Of a stretch of DNA of 64,000 nucleotides, positions 17,291-26,979 are shown piece by piece. The first letter of the stretch is position 1, and each line of letters begins with the position of its first letter. The notes beneath the pieces were generated by a model that saw only the letters and a list, made by a program, of their open reading frames with translations, searched no databases and was not told the origin of the DNA. A program made the translations under genes and the position numbers. The DNA is from Candidatus Poribacteria bacterium (GTDB lineage: Bacteria; Poribacteria; WGA-4E; WGA-3G): the NCBI GenBank assembly GCA_022824265.1, contig JAJEAG010000043.1, forward strand, positions 1 to 64,000, written 5' to 3'.

Positions 17291-18082
17291 TTGATCAAAC
17301 CCCATGACTATGGAACAACCGATTTTCTACAAATTCTGAAAAATCGTGCTCCAGAAAGTGTTGCTGACTGGGACCGATTCAACGGGATGCGGGAGAACTT
17401 TCCACACAATTTTTTGGAAGGGACTACTGTGCTAGCACTCGTCTATGATACGGGTGTAATTATTGCAGGTGACCGTCAAGCAACTGAAGGATATCAAGTT
17501 GGGGAAAGACGTATTCAGAAAGTGTTTAAAGTCGATAGACATTCTGCAATAGCAATCGCGGGTGTTGCAGGACCTTGTTTTGAAACTGCCAAGTTATTCC
17601 AAGTTCAAGTGGAGTTCTACGAAAAAATGGAAGGAACTTCTTTAAGTTTGGATGGACAAGCAAATTATCTTTCAAACCTTGTCAGAACAAACTTAGGTTT
17701 AGCTATGCAAGGTTTAGTTGTCCTTCCTCTATTTGCAGGTTATGACTTGAGACAGCGGAAAGGACGGATATTTAAATATGATGTGCTTGGTGGACGTTAC
17801 GAGGAAGATTCCTATTATGCCATCGGTTCTGGTGGAAAAGATGCAAGGACTACCCTCAAAAAGTTATTTCAACCAGATATGTCACAAGAATCCGCTTTAA
17901 AGGCAGTAATTGAGTCATTATGGGATGCTGCAGACGAGGATATCGCTACCGGTGGTCCCGATCTGATTAGGAAAATCTTTCCTACTTTGACAGTTATCAC
18001 TGAAGAAGGTGTATCTGATGTTTCAGAGGAAACTGTTGAAGATATGTTCCATGAATTAGTTTCACGTTTAGAACAAAAGTAA
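17291..18082 (+). CDS. prcB: proteasome beta subunit (catalytic)
   Basis: This 263-residue precursor is the catalytic subunit of the 20S core. A propeptide of 44 residues ends in LEG, and the mature enzyme begins TTVLALVYDTGV, making Thr45 the N-terminal nucleophile. The downstream blocks GVIIAGDRQATEG (with the catalytic Asp) and a later YYAIGSGG loop fit the beta family. The start codon is TTG at 17291, using an SD inside pup. It is followed after 36 nt by prcA. A self-processing Ntn-hydrolase is expected; seven beta subunits per ring. Confidence 0.96.
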   Translation: MIKPHDYGTTDFLQILKNRAPESVADWDRFNGMRENFPHNFLEGTTVLALVYDTGVIIAGDRQATEGYQVGERRIQKVFKVDRHSAIAIAGVAGPCFETAKLFQVQVEFYEKMEGTSLSLDGQANYLSNLVRTNLGLAMQGLVVLPLFAGYDLRQRKGRIFKYDVLGGRYEEDSYYAIGSGGKDARTTLKKLFQPDMSQESALKAVIESLWDAADEDIATGGPDLIRKIFPTLTVITEEGVSDVSEETVEDMFHELVSRLEQK

Positions 18083-18118
18083 GACTGTATTCATTTAGTT
18101 TTAATTATTGAGGGATAA

Positions 18119-18829
18119 ATGTCAACGCCATATTACGTTTCACCCGATCAAATTTGGGAAGATAAAAAAGTCTTTGTTGATCGTGGTATTGAACAAGCAA
18201 AGGAAGTGGTTGTTTTAGAGTATAACAATGGTCTTCTGATGGTAGCCGAGAACCCCAGAAGAACAATATTCAAGATTTCTGAAATATACGACAGAATTGC
18301 GCTTGCTTCTACTGGACGTGTTTCAGAATATGAGACACTTCGAGTTGCAGGTATTCGTGAAGCAGAGGTTAAAGGGTATACCTATTACCGTGAAGATGTT
18401 ACTGGGAAATGGTTGACAAACCTATACTCACAACACATGAGTGCAATTGCACAAGGATGGGATGTAAAACCGCTTGAGATTGAACTTCTTGTTTGTGAAG
18501 TGGATAGTAGTCCCGGCGTAAGCAGCCAGATTTATAAGATTACATTTGATGGCACCTATGAGGAAAGTGAAAAATTTGCTGTAATCGGTGGTAGGGCAGA
18601 TGCTATCACCCAGAAACTAAACGATGAATACACAGAAGGTTTGGAATTAGCAGATGCTTTGCAGCTTGCATCGCGTGCATTTGAATCTATAGAGGTAGAA
18701 GAATCGGAACCGTATCAGATAACTCCAGAGACAATAGAAGTTAGTTGTCTTGATGTAACTTCTGGACGACGTAAATTTCGTCGGTTTTCAGTTGAAGAGA
18801 TAGCAGAGATATTTAATCATGCATCGTAG
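18119..18829 (+). CDS. prcA: proteasome alpha subunit
   Basis: This 236-residue alpha subunit forms the outer, gating rings of the 20S core. The N-terminus MSTPYYVSPDQ resembles PrcA of Mycobacterium, whose first residues close the pore. Family blocks EVVVLEYNNGLLMVAENP and KISEIYDRIALASTGRVSE follow. No nucleophilic Thr is generated, as expected for alpha. GAGG precedes the ATG. The last 11 nt overlap the start of pafA. Confidence 0.95.
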   Translation: MSTPYYVSPDQIWEDKKVFVDRGIEQAKEVVVLEYNNGLLMVAENPRRTIFKISEIYDRIALASTGRVSEYETLRVAGIREAEVKGYTYYREDVTGKWLTNLYSQHMSAIAQGWDVKPLEIELLVCEVDSSPGVSSQIYKITFDGTYEESEKFAVIGGRADAITQKLNDEYTEGLELADALQLASRAFESIEVEESEPYQITPETIEVSCLDVTSGRRKFRRFSVEEIAEIFNHAS

Positions 18830-20180
18830 AATATACGGATTGGAAACCGAATACGGGATTATCTGTACCCCAGACAAAAACAAGGGTAAGAAACTCACTG
18901 TTCAGAATGTTGTAATGTATCTGTTTCGTGAAATTATATCTGGTCGGATGTACCCTGATGTATTTCTTGAAAACGGAGCAAGGTTTTATCAAGACATTGG
19001 CTGCCATCCTGAATACGCGACCCCAGAATGTGATGATGTCATTGAACTGGTAGCACACGATAAAGCTGGAGAACGTATTGTCACTCGGCTTGCAACAACA
19101 GCTGAACGGAGAATGCGTGTTGATGGTTTTCGTGGAAAAATCTCTATCTTTAAAAACAACTTAGATACCGTAGGGAATACCTACGGTTGCCATGAAAACT
19201 ATCTTATGGAGCGCGAAAAAGTTAGTTTTCGGCAGTTAGCATCACAACTCATTCCTTTTTTTGTTACCAGACAAATTTATACTGGCGCGGGAAAAATAAA
19301 ACGAAGCGACCAAGGTTTCTATGAGATTTCCCAACGCGCACAACACATCCGAGAAGAAATATCCATCGCTACTACTACCGCACGCGGGATTATCAATACT
19401 CGCGATGAGCCCCATGCTGACAGAGAAAAATATAGACGACTACACGTCATTGTAGGTGATTCCAATATGTCCGAATTTTCAACCTTCTTGAAAGTTGGAA
19501 CAACTGGTATCATTCTCCGTATGATTGAGGACCATTTTATAACTGAACGTTTTGCTCTACGTAACTCGGTACAAGCCATACACGAAATTTCTGAGGATAT
19601 TTCTTGTAAACGTCTTATTGAACTTGAAAACGGGAAACGATTATCTGCAATAGAACTTCAATGGCAATACTTCGAATGTGCAAAACGTTATCTTGAAACT
19701 GTAGAATCTGACCCAACGACTGACGAGGTAATGGCACGTTGGGAATACGTTATGACATGTCTTGAAGAAGATCCAATGCAATTGGAACGTGAACTTGACT
19801 GGGTCATTAAGCGAAAATGGATAGAAGCTTATGTAAAACACCGTTCCCTTGACTGGAATTCCGCAGAAGTAAGACGTTTGGATTTGGAATACCATAATAT
19901 CCGTCAGGATACCAGCGTATATTATAAAGCAGAAAAACGTGGATTAACTGAAAGAATTTTGGACGACACGCAGATTCGTCGTGCAATGCATTCACCACCA
20001 GAAAGGACAAGGGCAAAGTTTCGTGGAAGATTTATCAAACTTGTAAATAATGGGAAAATCCTTTGTGGTGTAAATTGGAGTTATATCCAACTATATGAAC
20101 CATATCAGAAACTCTATCTATCAACAGACCCGCTTGAACCTGAATTTGAAGAAGCGAGTCGTATGATTTATTCGATATAA
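18819..20180 (+). CDS. pafA: Pup-protein ligase PafA
   Basis: This 453-residue ligase uses ATP to phosphorylate the C-terminal Glu of Pup and then forms an isopeptide bond with substrate lysines. It starts MHRRIYGLETEYGIIC, essentially the PafA signature, and has the ligase-like order HPEYATPECDD, FKNNLDTVGNTYGCHENY and NTRDEPHADREKYRRLHV. It lacks the extra Dop loop, which distinguishes it from the 15.5-kb paralogue. It overlaps prcA by 11 nt, so the two are translationally coupled. It closes the cluster; a new promoter-like sequence follows at 20181. Confidence 0.96.
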   Translation: MHRRIYGLETEYGIICTPDKNKGKKLTVQNVVMYLFREIISGRMYPDVFLENGARFYQDIGCHPEYATPECDDVIELVAHDKAGERIVTRLATTAERRMRVDGFRGKISIFKNNLDTVGNTYGCHENYLMEREKVSFRQLASQLIPFFVTRQIYTGAGKIKRSDQGFYEISQRAQHIREEISIATTTARGIINTRDEPHADREKYRRLHVIVGDSNMSEFSTFLKVGTTGIILRMIEDHFITERFALRNSVQAIHEISEDISCKRLIELENGKRLSAIELQWQYFECAKRYLETVESDPTTDEVMARWEYVMTCLEEDPMQLERELDWVIKRKWIEAYVKHRSLDWNSAEVRRLDLEYHNIRQDTSVYYKAEKRGLTERILDDTQIRRAMHSPPERTRAKFRGRFIKLVNNGKILCGVNWSYIQLYEPYQKLYLSTDPLEPEFEEASRMIYSI

Positions 20181-20209
20181 TTGACAAACAGCAGTCAGTG
20201 GAATAGATT
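20181..20209 (+). promoter_or_regulatory. candidate sigma70 promoter for ppdK
   Basis: TTGACA (20181-20186), a 17-nt spacer and TAGATT (20204-20209) lie 78 nt before the ppdK ATG. The -35 is perfect and the -10 matches at 4 of 6 positions. Confidence 0.45.
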
Positions 20210-20287
20210 AAGGTAGATAGTTTATGATTATGGCTATATCAAGTAAAGTGACTACTTACAGACGACATAAATAATTGGAGGAAATTA

Positions 20288-22921
20288 ATGACACAACCGA
20301 AATATGTTTACTTCTTTGGAGCTGGTGAAGGGGAAGGTGATGCTTCCATGAAACTCTTACTCGGTGGTAAGGGAGCAAACCTATCTGAGATGACAAATCT
20401 CGGCATTCCAGTACCGCCAGGATTTACGATCTCCACTGAAGTATGCAAATTTTATTATGATAATGAGAAGAAATACCCTCACGGACTTGACCAACAGATT
20501 ACTGAAAATCTACAGAAATTAGAAGATTCCCTGGATGAAAAATTCGGAGATACGGAAAACCCTCTACTTGTTTCCGTACGTTCTGGTGCTGCTGTTTCAA
20601 TGCCTGGGATGATGGATACAATTCTGAACCTCGGTCTAAATGACGATGCAGTCAAAGGATTAATTACAAAATCTGGTAATGAGCGTTTTTCCTACGATGC
20701 ATACCGTCGGTTTGTTCAGATGTTCGGAAATGTAGTATTACGTGTTGACCATGACGAATTTGAACATCTGCTTGAAGAAAAGAAAAATAATAAAGGTGTT
20801 ACCTTAGATACGGAATTGGAAGCATCAGACCTATTAGAACTCGTCAAGGAATTCAAGCATGTTATCAAGCAGAAAACAGGGAGCGACTTTCCTGATGAAC
20901 CACGTCGTCAACTGGATATGGCTCGTGACGCTGTATTTGAATCTTCTGGAAATCCACGCGCAATCACCTACCGCCGTATAAATGATATTTCGGAAGAGCT
21001 GGGACGCACTGCTGTCAATATACAAGCAATGGTATTTGGTAATATGGGAGGGAGTTCTGGTACAGGTGTTGCTTTTTCCCGCAACCCGTCAACAGGTGCG
21101 AACCAATTCTATGGTGAATTTTTGATGAATGCACAAGGAGAAGATGTTGTTGCTGGTATTCGAACTCCGTTGCCAATATCTGAATTGAGAAATATCAATC
21201 CAGATGCGTATGATGAATTAGTTGCTATCGGATTGAAATTAGAGACACACTATAAGGACATGCAGGATGTGGAGTTTACAATTCAGGATGGAACTCTCTA
21301 CATGCTACAAACACGGAACGGAAAACGTACAGGACAAGCAGCAGTTCGCATCGCTGTTGAGATGGTTGAAGAAGGTTTGATTGATAAAGAAACTGCTTTG
21401 ACGCGTGTCCCTGCTAACGATCTTGACCAGTTATTGCATCCGAGTGTTGACCCTGGTGCTTCGGTCGAAGTAATTGCACAAGGATTACCTGCATCACCTG
21501 GCGCAGCGGTCGGTAAAGTTGTGTTCACGGCAATTCGTGCAGAAGAACTTGCAGCTGAAGGGGAAAAAGTTATTCTTGTCAGATCAGAAACTTCACCAGA
21601 AGATATTGGTGGAATGGATGCAGCTGAAGGTATTTTGACCGCACGTGGTGGTATGACAAGTCACGCGGCTGTTGTTGCACGCGGTATGGGAAAATGTTGT
21701 GTTGCAGGATGTTCTAATCTTTTTATAAATGAAGAAGCATTAGAATTTATCGTTGGTGGAAAACGTTATGGCGAAGGTGATTTTATTACGCTCAACGGTT
21801 CAACTGGAGATGTTCTAAACGGTCAGGTATCTCTAATACAGCCAGAACTCAGTGGACAATTCGGTATTCTAATGGAATGGGCTGATGAAGTCCGAACACT
21901 GGACATTAGAACTAATGCAGACACACCAGAAGATGCGAAAAATGCCCGGGGATTCGGTGCAGAAGGTATAGGACTCTGCAGGACTGAACATATGTTCTTT
22001 GGAACAGGAATTGATGCAGTCAGAGAGATGATACTTGCGGATGACACGTTTGAACGTAAGCAAGCTTTGACAAAACTACTTTCCCATCAACGTTCAGATT
22101 TCATCGGTATTTTTGAGGCTATGGCTGGATATCCAGTTACCATTCGCACACTTGATCCGCCATTACATGAGTTTTTGCCCAAAAACGAGTCTGAAATCTC
22201 TGATCTTGCAGAAAGAATTAATGTTGATGTACAAAAACTACGTGAGCGCGTAGAGGAGTTGCATGAATTCAATCCTATGCTTGGACATCGCGGATGTAGA
22301 CTCGGTATTGTATATCCGGAAATTACAGAGATGCAAGCACGCGCAATCTTTGAAGCTGCTGTAGATGTCGCAAAACGCGGTATCAAAGTGTTACCAGAGA
22401 TTATGATACCACTCGTCGGACATATCAACGAATTCTCATTGCAACGTAAGGTTGTTGATGATATTGCGAAAGAGGTCTTTAATGAAACTGGTACACGTGT
22501 TGAATATCTGATCGGAACGATGATTGAGCTACCCCGCGCAGCACTTACTGCTGACAAAATCGCAGCTGAAGCTGAATTCTTCTCCTACGGCACAAATGAC
22601 CTTACCCAAACGACATTCGGTATGAGTCGTGATGATGCAGTGAAATTCCTTGACGATTATGTCAAAAATGGTATTCTCGAATACGATCCGTTCCAAGTCT
22701 TAGACCAAGAAGGTGTTGGCAGCCTATTACAGATTGGTTGTGAAAAAGGTAGAGCGGCACGACCTGATTTGAAAGTTGGTATCTGTGGTGAACATGGAGG
22801 AGAACCACATTCTGTGAAGTTCTGCTACGGATTAGACTTCAATTATGTTTCTTGTTCACCATTCCGTGTGCCAATCGCTCGTTTGGCAGCAGCACAGGCT
22901 GTTATTGAAGCAAAGTCTTAG
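20288..22921 (+). CDS. ppdK: pyruvate, phosphate dikinase
   Basis: This 877-residue enzyme interconverts pyruvate, ATP and phosphate with PEP, AMP and pyrophosphate. The N-terminal nucleotide-binding domain has LLGGKGANLSEM. The central swivelling phosphohistidine domain has GGMTSHAAVVARG, with His459 matching the phosphorylated His455 of the Clostridium symbiosum enzyme. The C-terminal PEP-utilising barrel has GIGLCRTEHMFF and the closing GICGEHGG. Length equals the family standard. GGAGG-like sequence precedes the ATG. A strong hairpin follows the stop. Confidence 0.97.
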   Translation: MTQPKYVYFFGAGEGEGDASMKLLLGGKGANLSEMTNLGIPVPPGFTISTEVCKFYYDNEKKYPHGLDQQITENLQKLEDSLDEKFGDTENPLLVSVRSGAAVSMPGMMDTILNLGLNDDAVKGLITKSGNERFSYDAYRRFVQMFGNVVLRVDHDEFEHLLEEKKNNKGVTLDTELEASDLLELVKEFKHVIKQKTGSDFPDEPRRQLDMARDAVFESSGNPRAITYRRINDISEELGRTAVNIQAMVFGNMGGSSGTGVAFSRNPSTGANQFYGEFLMNAQGEDVVAGIRTPLPISELRNINPDAYDELVAIGLKLETHYKDMQDVEFTIQDGTLYMLQTRNGKRTGQAAVRIAVEMVEEGLIDKETALTRVPANDLDQLLHPSVDPGASVEVIAQGLPASPGAAVGKVVFTAIRAEELAAEGEKVILVRSETSPEDIGGMDAAEGILTARGGMTSHAAVVARGMGKCCVAGCSNLFINEEALEFIVGGKRYGEGDFITLNGSTGDVLNGQVSLIQPELSGQFGILMEWADEVRTLDIRTNADTPEDAKNARGFGAEGIGLCRTEHMFFGTGIDAVREMILADDTFERKQALTKLLSHQRSDFIGIFEAMAGYPVTIRTLDPPLHEFLPKNESEISDLAERINVDVQKLRERVEELHEFNPMLGHRGCRLGIVYPEITEMQARAIFEAAVDVAKRGIKVLPEIMIPLVGHINEFSLQRKVVDDIAKEVFNETGTRVEYLIGTMIELPRAALTADKIAAEAEFFSYGTNDLTQTTFGMSRDDAVKFLDDYVKNGILEYDPFQVLDQEGVGSLLQIGCEKGRAARPDLKVGICGEHGGEPHSVKFCYGLDFNYVSCSPFRVPIARLAAAQAVIEAKS

Positions 22922-22942
22922 ATAAAAAGAAAGTCTACAAAC

Positions 22943-22979
22943 TATAGGCGTGTGAACTGATTATGTCCACACGCCTATA
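22943..22979 (+). terminator. hairpin terminator after ppdK
   Basis: TATAGGCGTGTG (22943-22954) pairs perfectly with CACACGCCTATA (22968-22979) across a 13-nt loop. The following sequence is only mildly T-rich, so termination may be incomplete or protein-assisted. Confidence 0.65.
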
Positions 22980-23079
22980 CTATTTGCTCAACATTCATGA
23001 TGTAAAAAGCAGTTGAATTGCTTATGTGTTTTATGGTAAATTGTCAATAGAAAACACACAATTACGTAGGAGGAGAATA

Positions 23080-23649
23080 ATGGAAACTCATGAGGCACGC
23101 CAAATTTCTAATGACAGTATTCCCTCTGATTTACCCAAGATGACATTAGAGGAATTCCTTGAAAGTGACTTAGAGGGATATGAATACATTAAAGGAGAGT
23201 TAATTCCGATGCCACCAACTTCATTGGAACATGGTGACATAAGCATGAACCTTATTACACTGTTAAACACATACGTTCGTGATAAACAGTTAGGTCGTGT
23301 CTATATGCCGGACACAGGTTTCCGGGTAGGTGAACGAGTGTTAATACCAGATATTGCGTTTCTTGTAAAGTCACGGTTACCAGATGACCTAAGCAAAGCA
23401 TCCCCTGTTCCTCCAGATCTTGCTGTTGAAGTTGTTTCTCCTTCAGATACATTGCTACGGGTTGAAGAAAAGGTATTTGCATATCTTGAAGCAGGAACAC
23501 AATTGGTATGGGTGATCAAACCGAGATCTAAAACTGTAAATGTATATCGATCAGAAACAGATATAACACTCCTCACAAGAAATCACACACTCAGCGGGGA
23601 AGAGATAGTGGAAGGCTTCTCATGTCAGGTAGCAGAGCTTTTTGAATAG
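23080..23649 (+). CDS. Uma2-family putative endonuclease
   Basis: This 189-residue protein of the Uma2 (DUF820) family has a PD-(D/E)XK nuclease fold of unknown cellular role. It shows the family order MTLEEFLESDLEGYEYIKG, LIPDIAFLVKS, DLAVEVVSPSDT and EYLAGT-like AYLEAGTQLVWVI. The acidic pair and the E-x-V step are the expected active-site strands. The start at 23080 follows AGGAGGAG; an in-frame codon at 23026 lacks an SD. Uma2 genes are typically amplified in cyanobacteria and other multicellular or uncultured lineages; only one copy is visible here. Confidence 0.9.
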   Translation: METHEARQISNDSIPSDLPKMTLEEFLESDLEGYEYIKGELIPMPPTSLEHGDISMNLITLLNTYVRDKQLGRVYMPDTGFRVGERVLIPDIAFLVKSRLPDDLSKASPVPPDLAVEVVSPSDTLLRVEEKVFAYLEAGTQLVWVIKPRSKTVNVYRSETDITLLTRNHTLSGEEIVEGFSCQVAELFE

Positions 23650-23689
23650 TATAAAATCACGTTTTCTCACAGAAAGGACAAATATATAA

Positions 23690-24139
23690 ATGCTAATTGC
23701 AGACGTAAATAAAATCGAAGGCAGAACATATCCTGCCCGACGATTAACCAGAAATCTTGTTGGAGGTGCATCCCCAATTCAGATAAATGAATTCTGTATG
23801 GGATTTGTGGTCTTAGAGCCAAACGGAGGACAAGTGCCGTGGCATAACCACGAACAGGAAGAAATCTACTTTATCGTTGAAGGTGAAGGTGAAATGTGTC
23901 TTGGTGAAGAACGTCAAACAATATCTGCTGGACAAACGGTATTCATTCCTTCATGGGTTTTTCACCAATTGACGAATACCAGCGACACTCCAATGCACAT
24001 GGTCTACTGTTATGGTCCAGCAGGAGATGTTGACCATTGGAAACAGGAACTCGCAGGAACACTTCCAAAAGCAGGAATTGATGTACCCCCACTCCCAGAA
24101 GGTGCAGCACCTCAATGCACAGATAAACCAAAAGAGTAG
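23690..24139 (+). CDS. cupin-domain protein
   Basis: This 149-residue single-domain cupin has both conserved motifs. The first is VPWHNHEQEEIYFIVEGEGE, whose two His and Glu form the metal site. The second is VFIPSWVFHQLTNTSD, with the distal His. There is no signal peptide. It may be a metal-binding isomerase or dioxygenase-like protein; substrate unknown. It lies between Uma2 and a Gfo/Idh/MocA gene, 69 nt before the latter, so it may act on sugar-related compounds. Confidence 0.88.
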   Translation: MLIADVNKIEGRTYPARRLTRNLVGGASPIQINEFCMGFVVLEPNGGQVPWHNHEQEEIYFIVEGEGEMCLGEERQTISAGQTVFIPSWVFHQLTNTSDTPMHMVYCYGPAGDVDHWKQELAGTLPKAGIDVPPLPEGAAPQCTDKPKE

Positions 24140-24208
24140 AATGCAACATAATTCCCTCTATTCGTAAATTGAACGTAAAGTTTTCCGAGAAATAAATAAG
24201 GATTGTAA

Positions 24209-25381
24209 ATGACCAACCAAACCCCTAAAACACATCGTGTTGGTATCATCATGAATGGTGTTACTGGCAGGATGGGAACAAATCAACACCTCATTCGCTC
24301 TATATTAGCAATAGCAGAAGACGGTGGAATTCCAATAGGTGAGGGCGAAGTGATAATGCCTGATCCATATCTCGTTGGAAGAAATCCAGCGAAATTAGAA
24401 AAGTTGTCTGAAACTACAGGCATTGAGAATTGGAGCACAGACCTTGACGCTGCCCTTGCAGACGACACATATTCAGTATATTTCGACGCTCAAGTAACAT
24501 CTCGTCGTGTTGACGCTGTACAAACTGCAATATCAGCGGGAAAACACATCTATTGTGAAAAACCTTCTGCAACAACGAGTACAGACGCATATAGTCTATA
24601 TGAACAGGCAGCAAAAGCAGGATTGAAAAACGGTGTCGTTCAGGATAAACTCTGGTTGCCCGGAATACAGAAACTAAAAAGACTAATAGACGCTGACTTT
24701 TTTGGACAAATTATCGCTGTGCGCGGTGAGTTTGGATATTGGGTTTTTCAAGGGGATGCTATTCCTACACAACGTCCTTCATGGAATTACCGGTCCGAAG
24801 ATGGCGGTGGTATTATTCTTGACATGTTTAGTCACTGGCGATATGTGTTAGACAATCTTTTTGGATCGGTCAAAGCAGTGTCCTGTATAGCAACGACACA
24901 TTTTCCACAACGTTGGGACGAGAACAACGAACCGTATCAATGTACAGCAGAGGATGCAGCTTACGCAACCTTTGAAATAGAAGATGGGATTATTGCACAC
25001 TTTAACTCATCTTGGGCAGTACGTGTTCGTAGAGATGATCTGTTGACGATACAGGTGGATGGATTAAATGGCTCTGCTGTTGTCGGCTTAAGAGATTGTT
25101 GGATTCAACCCTTATCTGGTACACCGCGTCCTGTTTGGAATCCTGATATTGAACAACCAATAAAGTTCTTTGATGGATGGCTTAAGGTACCCGAACAGGA
25201 GACCTACGAGAACGCATTCAGAGCACAGTGGGAGTTGTTCCTACGGCATGTCGTCACAGATGAACCTTTTCCGTGGAGTCTTCTTGAAGGAGCAAAAGGT
25301 GTGCAATTGGCTGAAAAAGGAATGGAATCTTGGAAAACGCGAAAATGGGTTGATTTACCTGAATTATCACAAATTGTATGA
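24209..25381 (+). CDS. Gfo/Idh/MocA-family oxidoreductase
   Basis: This 390-residue NAD(P)-dependent oxidoreductase has an N-terminal Rossmann fold with GVTGRMGTNQHL and the family EKP motif in HIYCEKPSATT. The C-terminal domain carries DMFSHWRYVLDNLFG, a D-x3-H-type catalytic segment. It is typical of the sugar and inositol dehydrogenase superfamily; substrate unknown. GGATTG precedes the ATG. The gene is followed after 28 nt by rtcB, so the two may be cotranscribed although their functions look unrelated. Confidence 0.9.
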   Translation: MTNQTPKTHRVGIIMNGVTGRMGTNQHLIRSILAIAEDGGIPIGEGEVIMPDPYLVGRNPAKLEKLSETTGIENWSTDLDAALADDTYSVYFDAQVTSRRVDAVQTAISAGKHIYCEKPSATTSTDAYSLYEQAAKAGLKNGVVQDKLWLPGIQKLKRLIDADFFGQIIAVRGEFGYWVFQGDAIPTQRPSWNYRSEDGGGIILDMFSHWRYVLDNLFGSVKAVSCIATTHFPQRWDENNEPYQCTAEDAAYATFEIEDGIIAHFNSSWAVRVRRDDLLTIQVDGLNGSAVVGLRDCWIQPLSGTPRPVWNPDIEQPIKFFDGWLKVPEQETYENAFRAQWELFLRHVVTDEPFPWSLLEGAKGVQLAEKGMESWKTRKWVDLPELSQIV

Positions 25382-25409
25382 TATTGTTTCATAAAAGTGA
25401 GAGTATAAA

Positions 25410-26864
25410 ATGGCATCAAACGTAATCCTTGAAAAATTGGATGAGTATCGTTGGCGTATACCGAAAAGCTACATGAAGGGTATGCGTGTTGATGGTATCA
25501 TCTATGCAAATGAAAAACTGCTTAATCAGGCGAAGAGTGATGAAGCACTGCAACAAGTTGCAAACGTCGCGCATCTTCCCGGTATTGTAAAACACTCACT
25601 CGCAATGCCAGATCTTCATTGGGGTTATGGATTCGTCATCGGAGGGGTTGCAGCCACTGACCCGCAAGCAGATGGTGTCGTTTCTCCAGGTGGTATCGGA
25701 TACGATATCAATTGCGGGGTACGGTTGATAAGAACTAACCTTAATTCTAAACAGTTAGAAGGTAAGACCAAAGGACTCATCGGAGAACTCTTTGACAATG
25801 TGCCTTGCGGTGTTGGCTCCAAGGGACAGATACAACTCTCTATCAATGAAGAACGTTATATGTTGGAAAAAGGTGCAAAGTGGGCTATTGAGCGTGAATA
25901 TGGACATCCGAAAGACCTTCAATTTACCGAAGCATCGGGAATCCTTCAACATGCTAATGCTGATGCGGCAAGCCAACGTGCTTTAGAACGCGGAAAAAAC
26001 CAACTCGGCACACTCGGTTCAGGTAACCATTTTCTTGAGGTGCAAGTCGTTGATCGTATCTTTTACCGGGAAGCAGCTGACGCTATGGGTTTGAGCGAAG
26101 GTAATATCTGTGTCATGATCCATACAGGTTCACGCGGTTTTGGTTATCAAATCTGCGACGAACACGTTAAAAGTTGGGTTCAAGTCACAGAAAGGTACGG
26201 AATAAACCTACCCGATAGACAACTTGCTTCTGCCCCAATTAACTCTCCCGAAGGACAGGATTACATCACAGCAATGGCATGTAGTGCCAATTACGCTTGG
26301 AACAATCGTCAATGCATTATGCATCTTGTTCGACAGACCTTTATGAAGTATTTTGACACAACTGAAGACGAACTCGGGTTGGAGCTTGTATACGATGTAT
26401 CCCATAACATCGGGAAGTTTGAAAAGCATGAAGTTGATGGGAAAGAACGAGAGTTGTTTATCCATCGAAAAGGAGCAACACGTGCTTTTCCTGCTGGACA
26501 TCCTGAAATCCCCGAAAAATACCAAAAAGTCGGACAACCGGTACTTATTCCTGGGGATATGGGTACTGCCTCTTATGTGTTGGTTGGCAATCCCGGTGCA
26601 ATGGCGGAGACTTGGGGAACAACTTGTCATGGTGCGGGAAGAGTCCTTTCACGCCGCAAAGCAATAGCATTAACAGAAGGACGTTCTATTCAAAAAGACC
26701 TTGAGGAACGCGGTATATACGTTCGAGCTGAAGGGAAGCGAACATTACGTGAAGAGGTATCTGAGGCATACAAAGATGTTGATGAGGTGGTACGCGTTGT
26801 GGATGAAGCAGGACTATCCCGCCGTGTCGCACGCCTTCGACCTATTGGTGTTGTGAAGGGGTAG
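25410..26864 (+). CDS. rtcB: RNA-splicing ligase RtcB
   Basis: This 484-residue GTP- and manganese-dependent ligase joins 3'-phosphate or 2',3'-cyclic phosphate RNA ends to 5'-OH ends. Signature blocks are MPDLHWGYGFVIGGVAA, GGIGYDINCGVRL (metal Cys), LGSGNHFLEVQ, HTGSRGFG and CHGAGRVLSR, which holds the guanylylated His. No RtcA or RtcR neighbour is present. The ThpR phosphodiesterase at 11.7 kb acts on the same type of RNA end. It is convergent with a lipoprotein gene. Confidence 0.97.
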   Translation: MASNVILEKLDEYRWRIPKSYMKGMRVDGIIYANEKLLNQAKSDEALQQVANVAHLPGIVKHSLAMPDLHWGYGFVIGGVAATDPQADGVVSPGGIGYDINCGVRLIRTNLNSKQLEGKTKGLIGELFDNVPCGVGSKGQIQLSINEERYMLEKGAKWAIEREYGHPKDLQFTEASGILQHANADAASQRALERGKNQLGTLGSGNHFLEVQVVDRIFYREAADAMGLSEGNICVMIHTGSRGFGYQICDEHVKSWVQVTERYGINLPDRQLASAPINSPEGQDYITAMACSANYAWNNRQCIMHLVRQTFMKYFDTTEDELGLELVYDVSHNIGKFEKHEVDGKERELFIHRKGATRAFPAGHPEIPEKYQKVGQPVLIPGDMGTASYVLVGNPGAMAETWGTTCHGAGRVLSRRKAIALTEGRSIQKDLEERGIYVRAEGKRTLREEVSEAYKDVDEVVRVVDEAGLSRRVARLRPIGVVKG

Positions 26865-26979
26865 TTGACATATCACATCCATACTACGATTTTTCAACAC
26901 TTCATTTCTCTTTTGTGTTGTCGTGCAATCTATGTGTTGTCTCACAATCTAACATTGATTGTCTACCTATAGCAAAATC

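Noticed and set aside
22087-22557. 156-residue minus-strand frame inside ppdK
   Set aside because: It is a shadow of a strongly conserved enzyme gene, with no SD or recognisable protein features.
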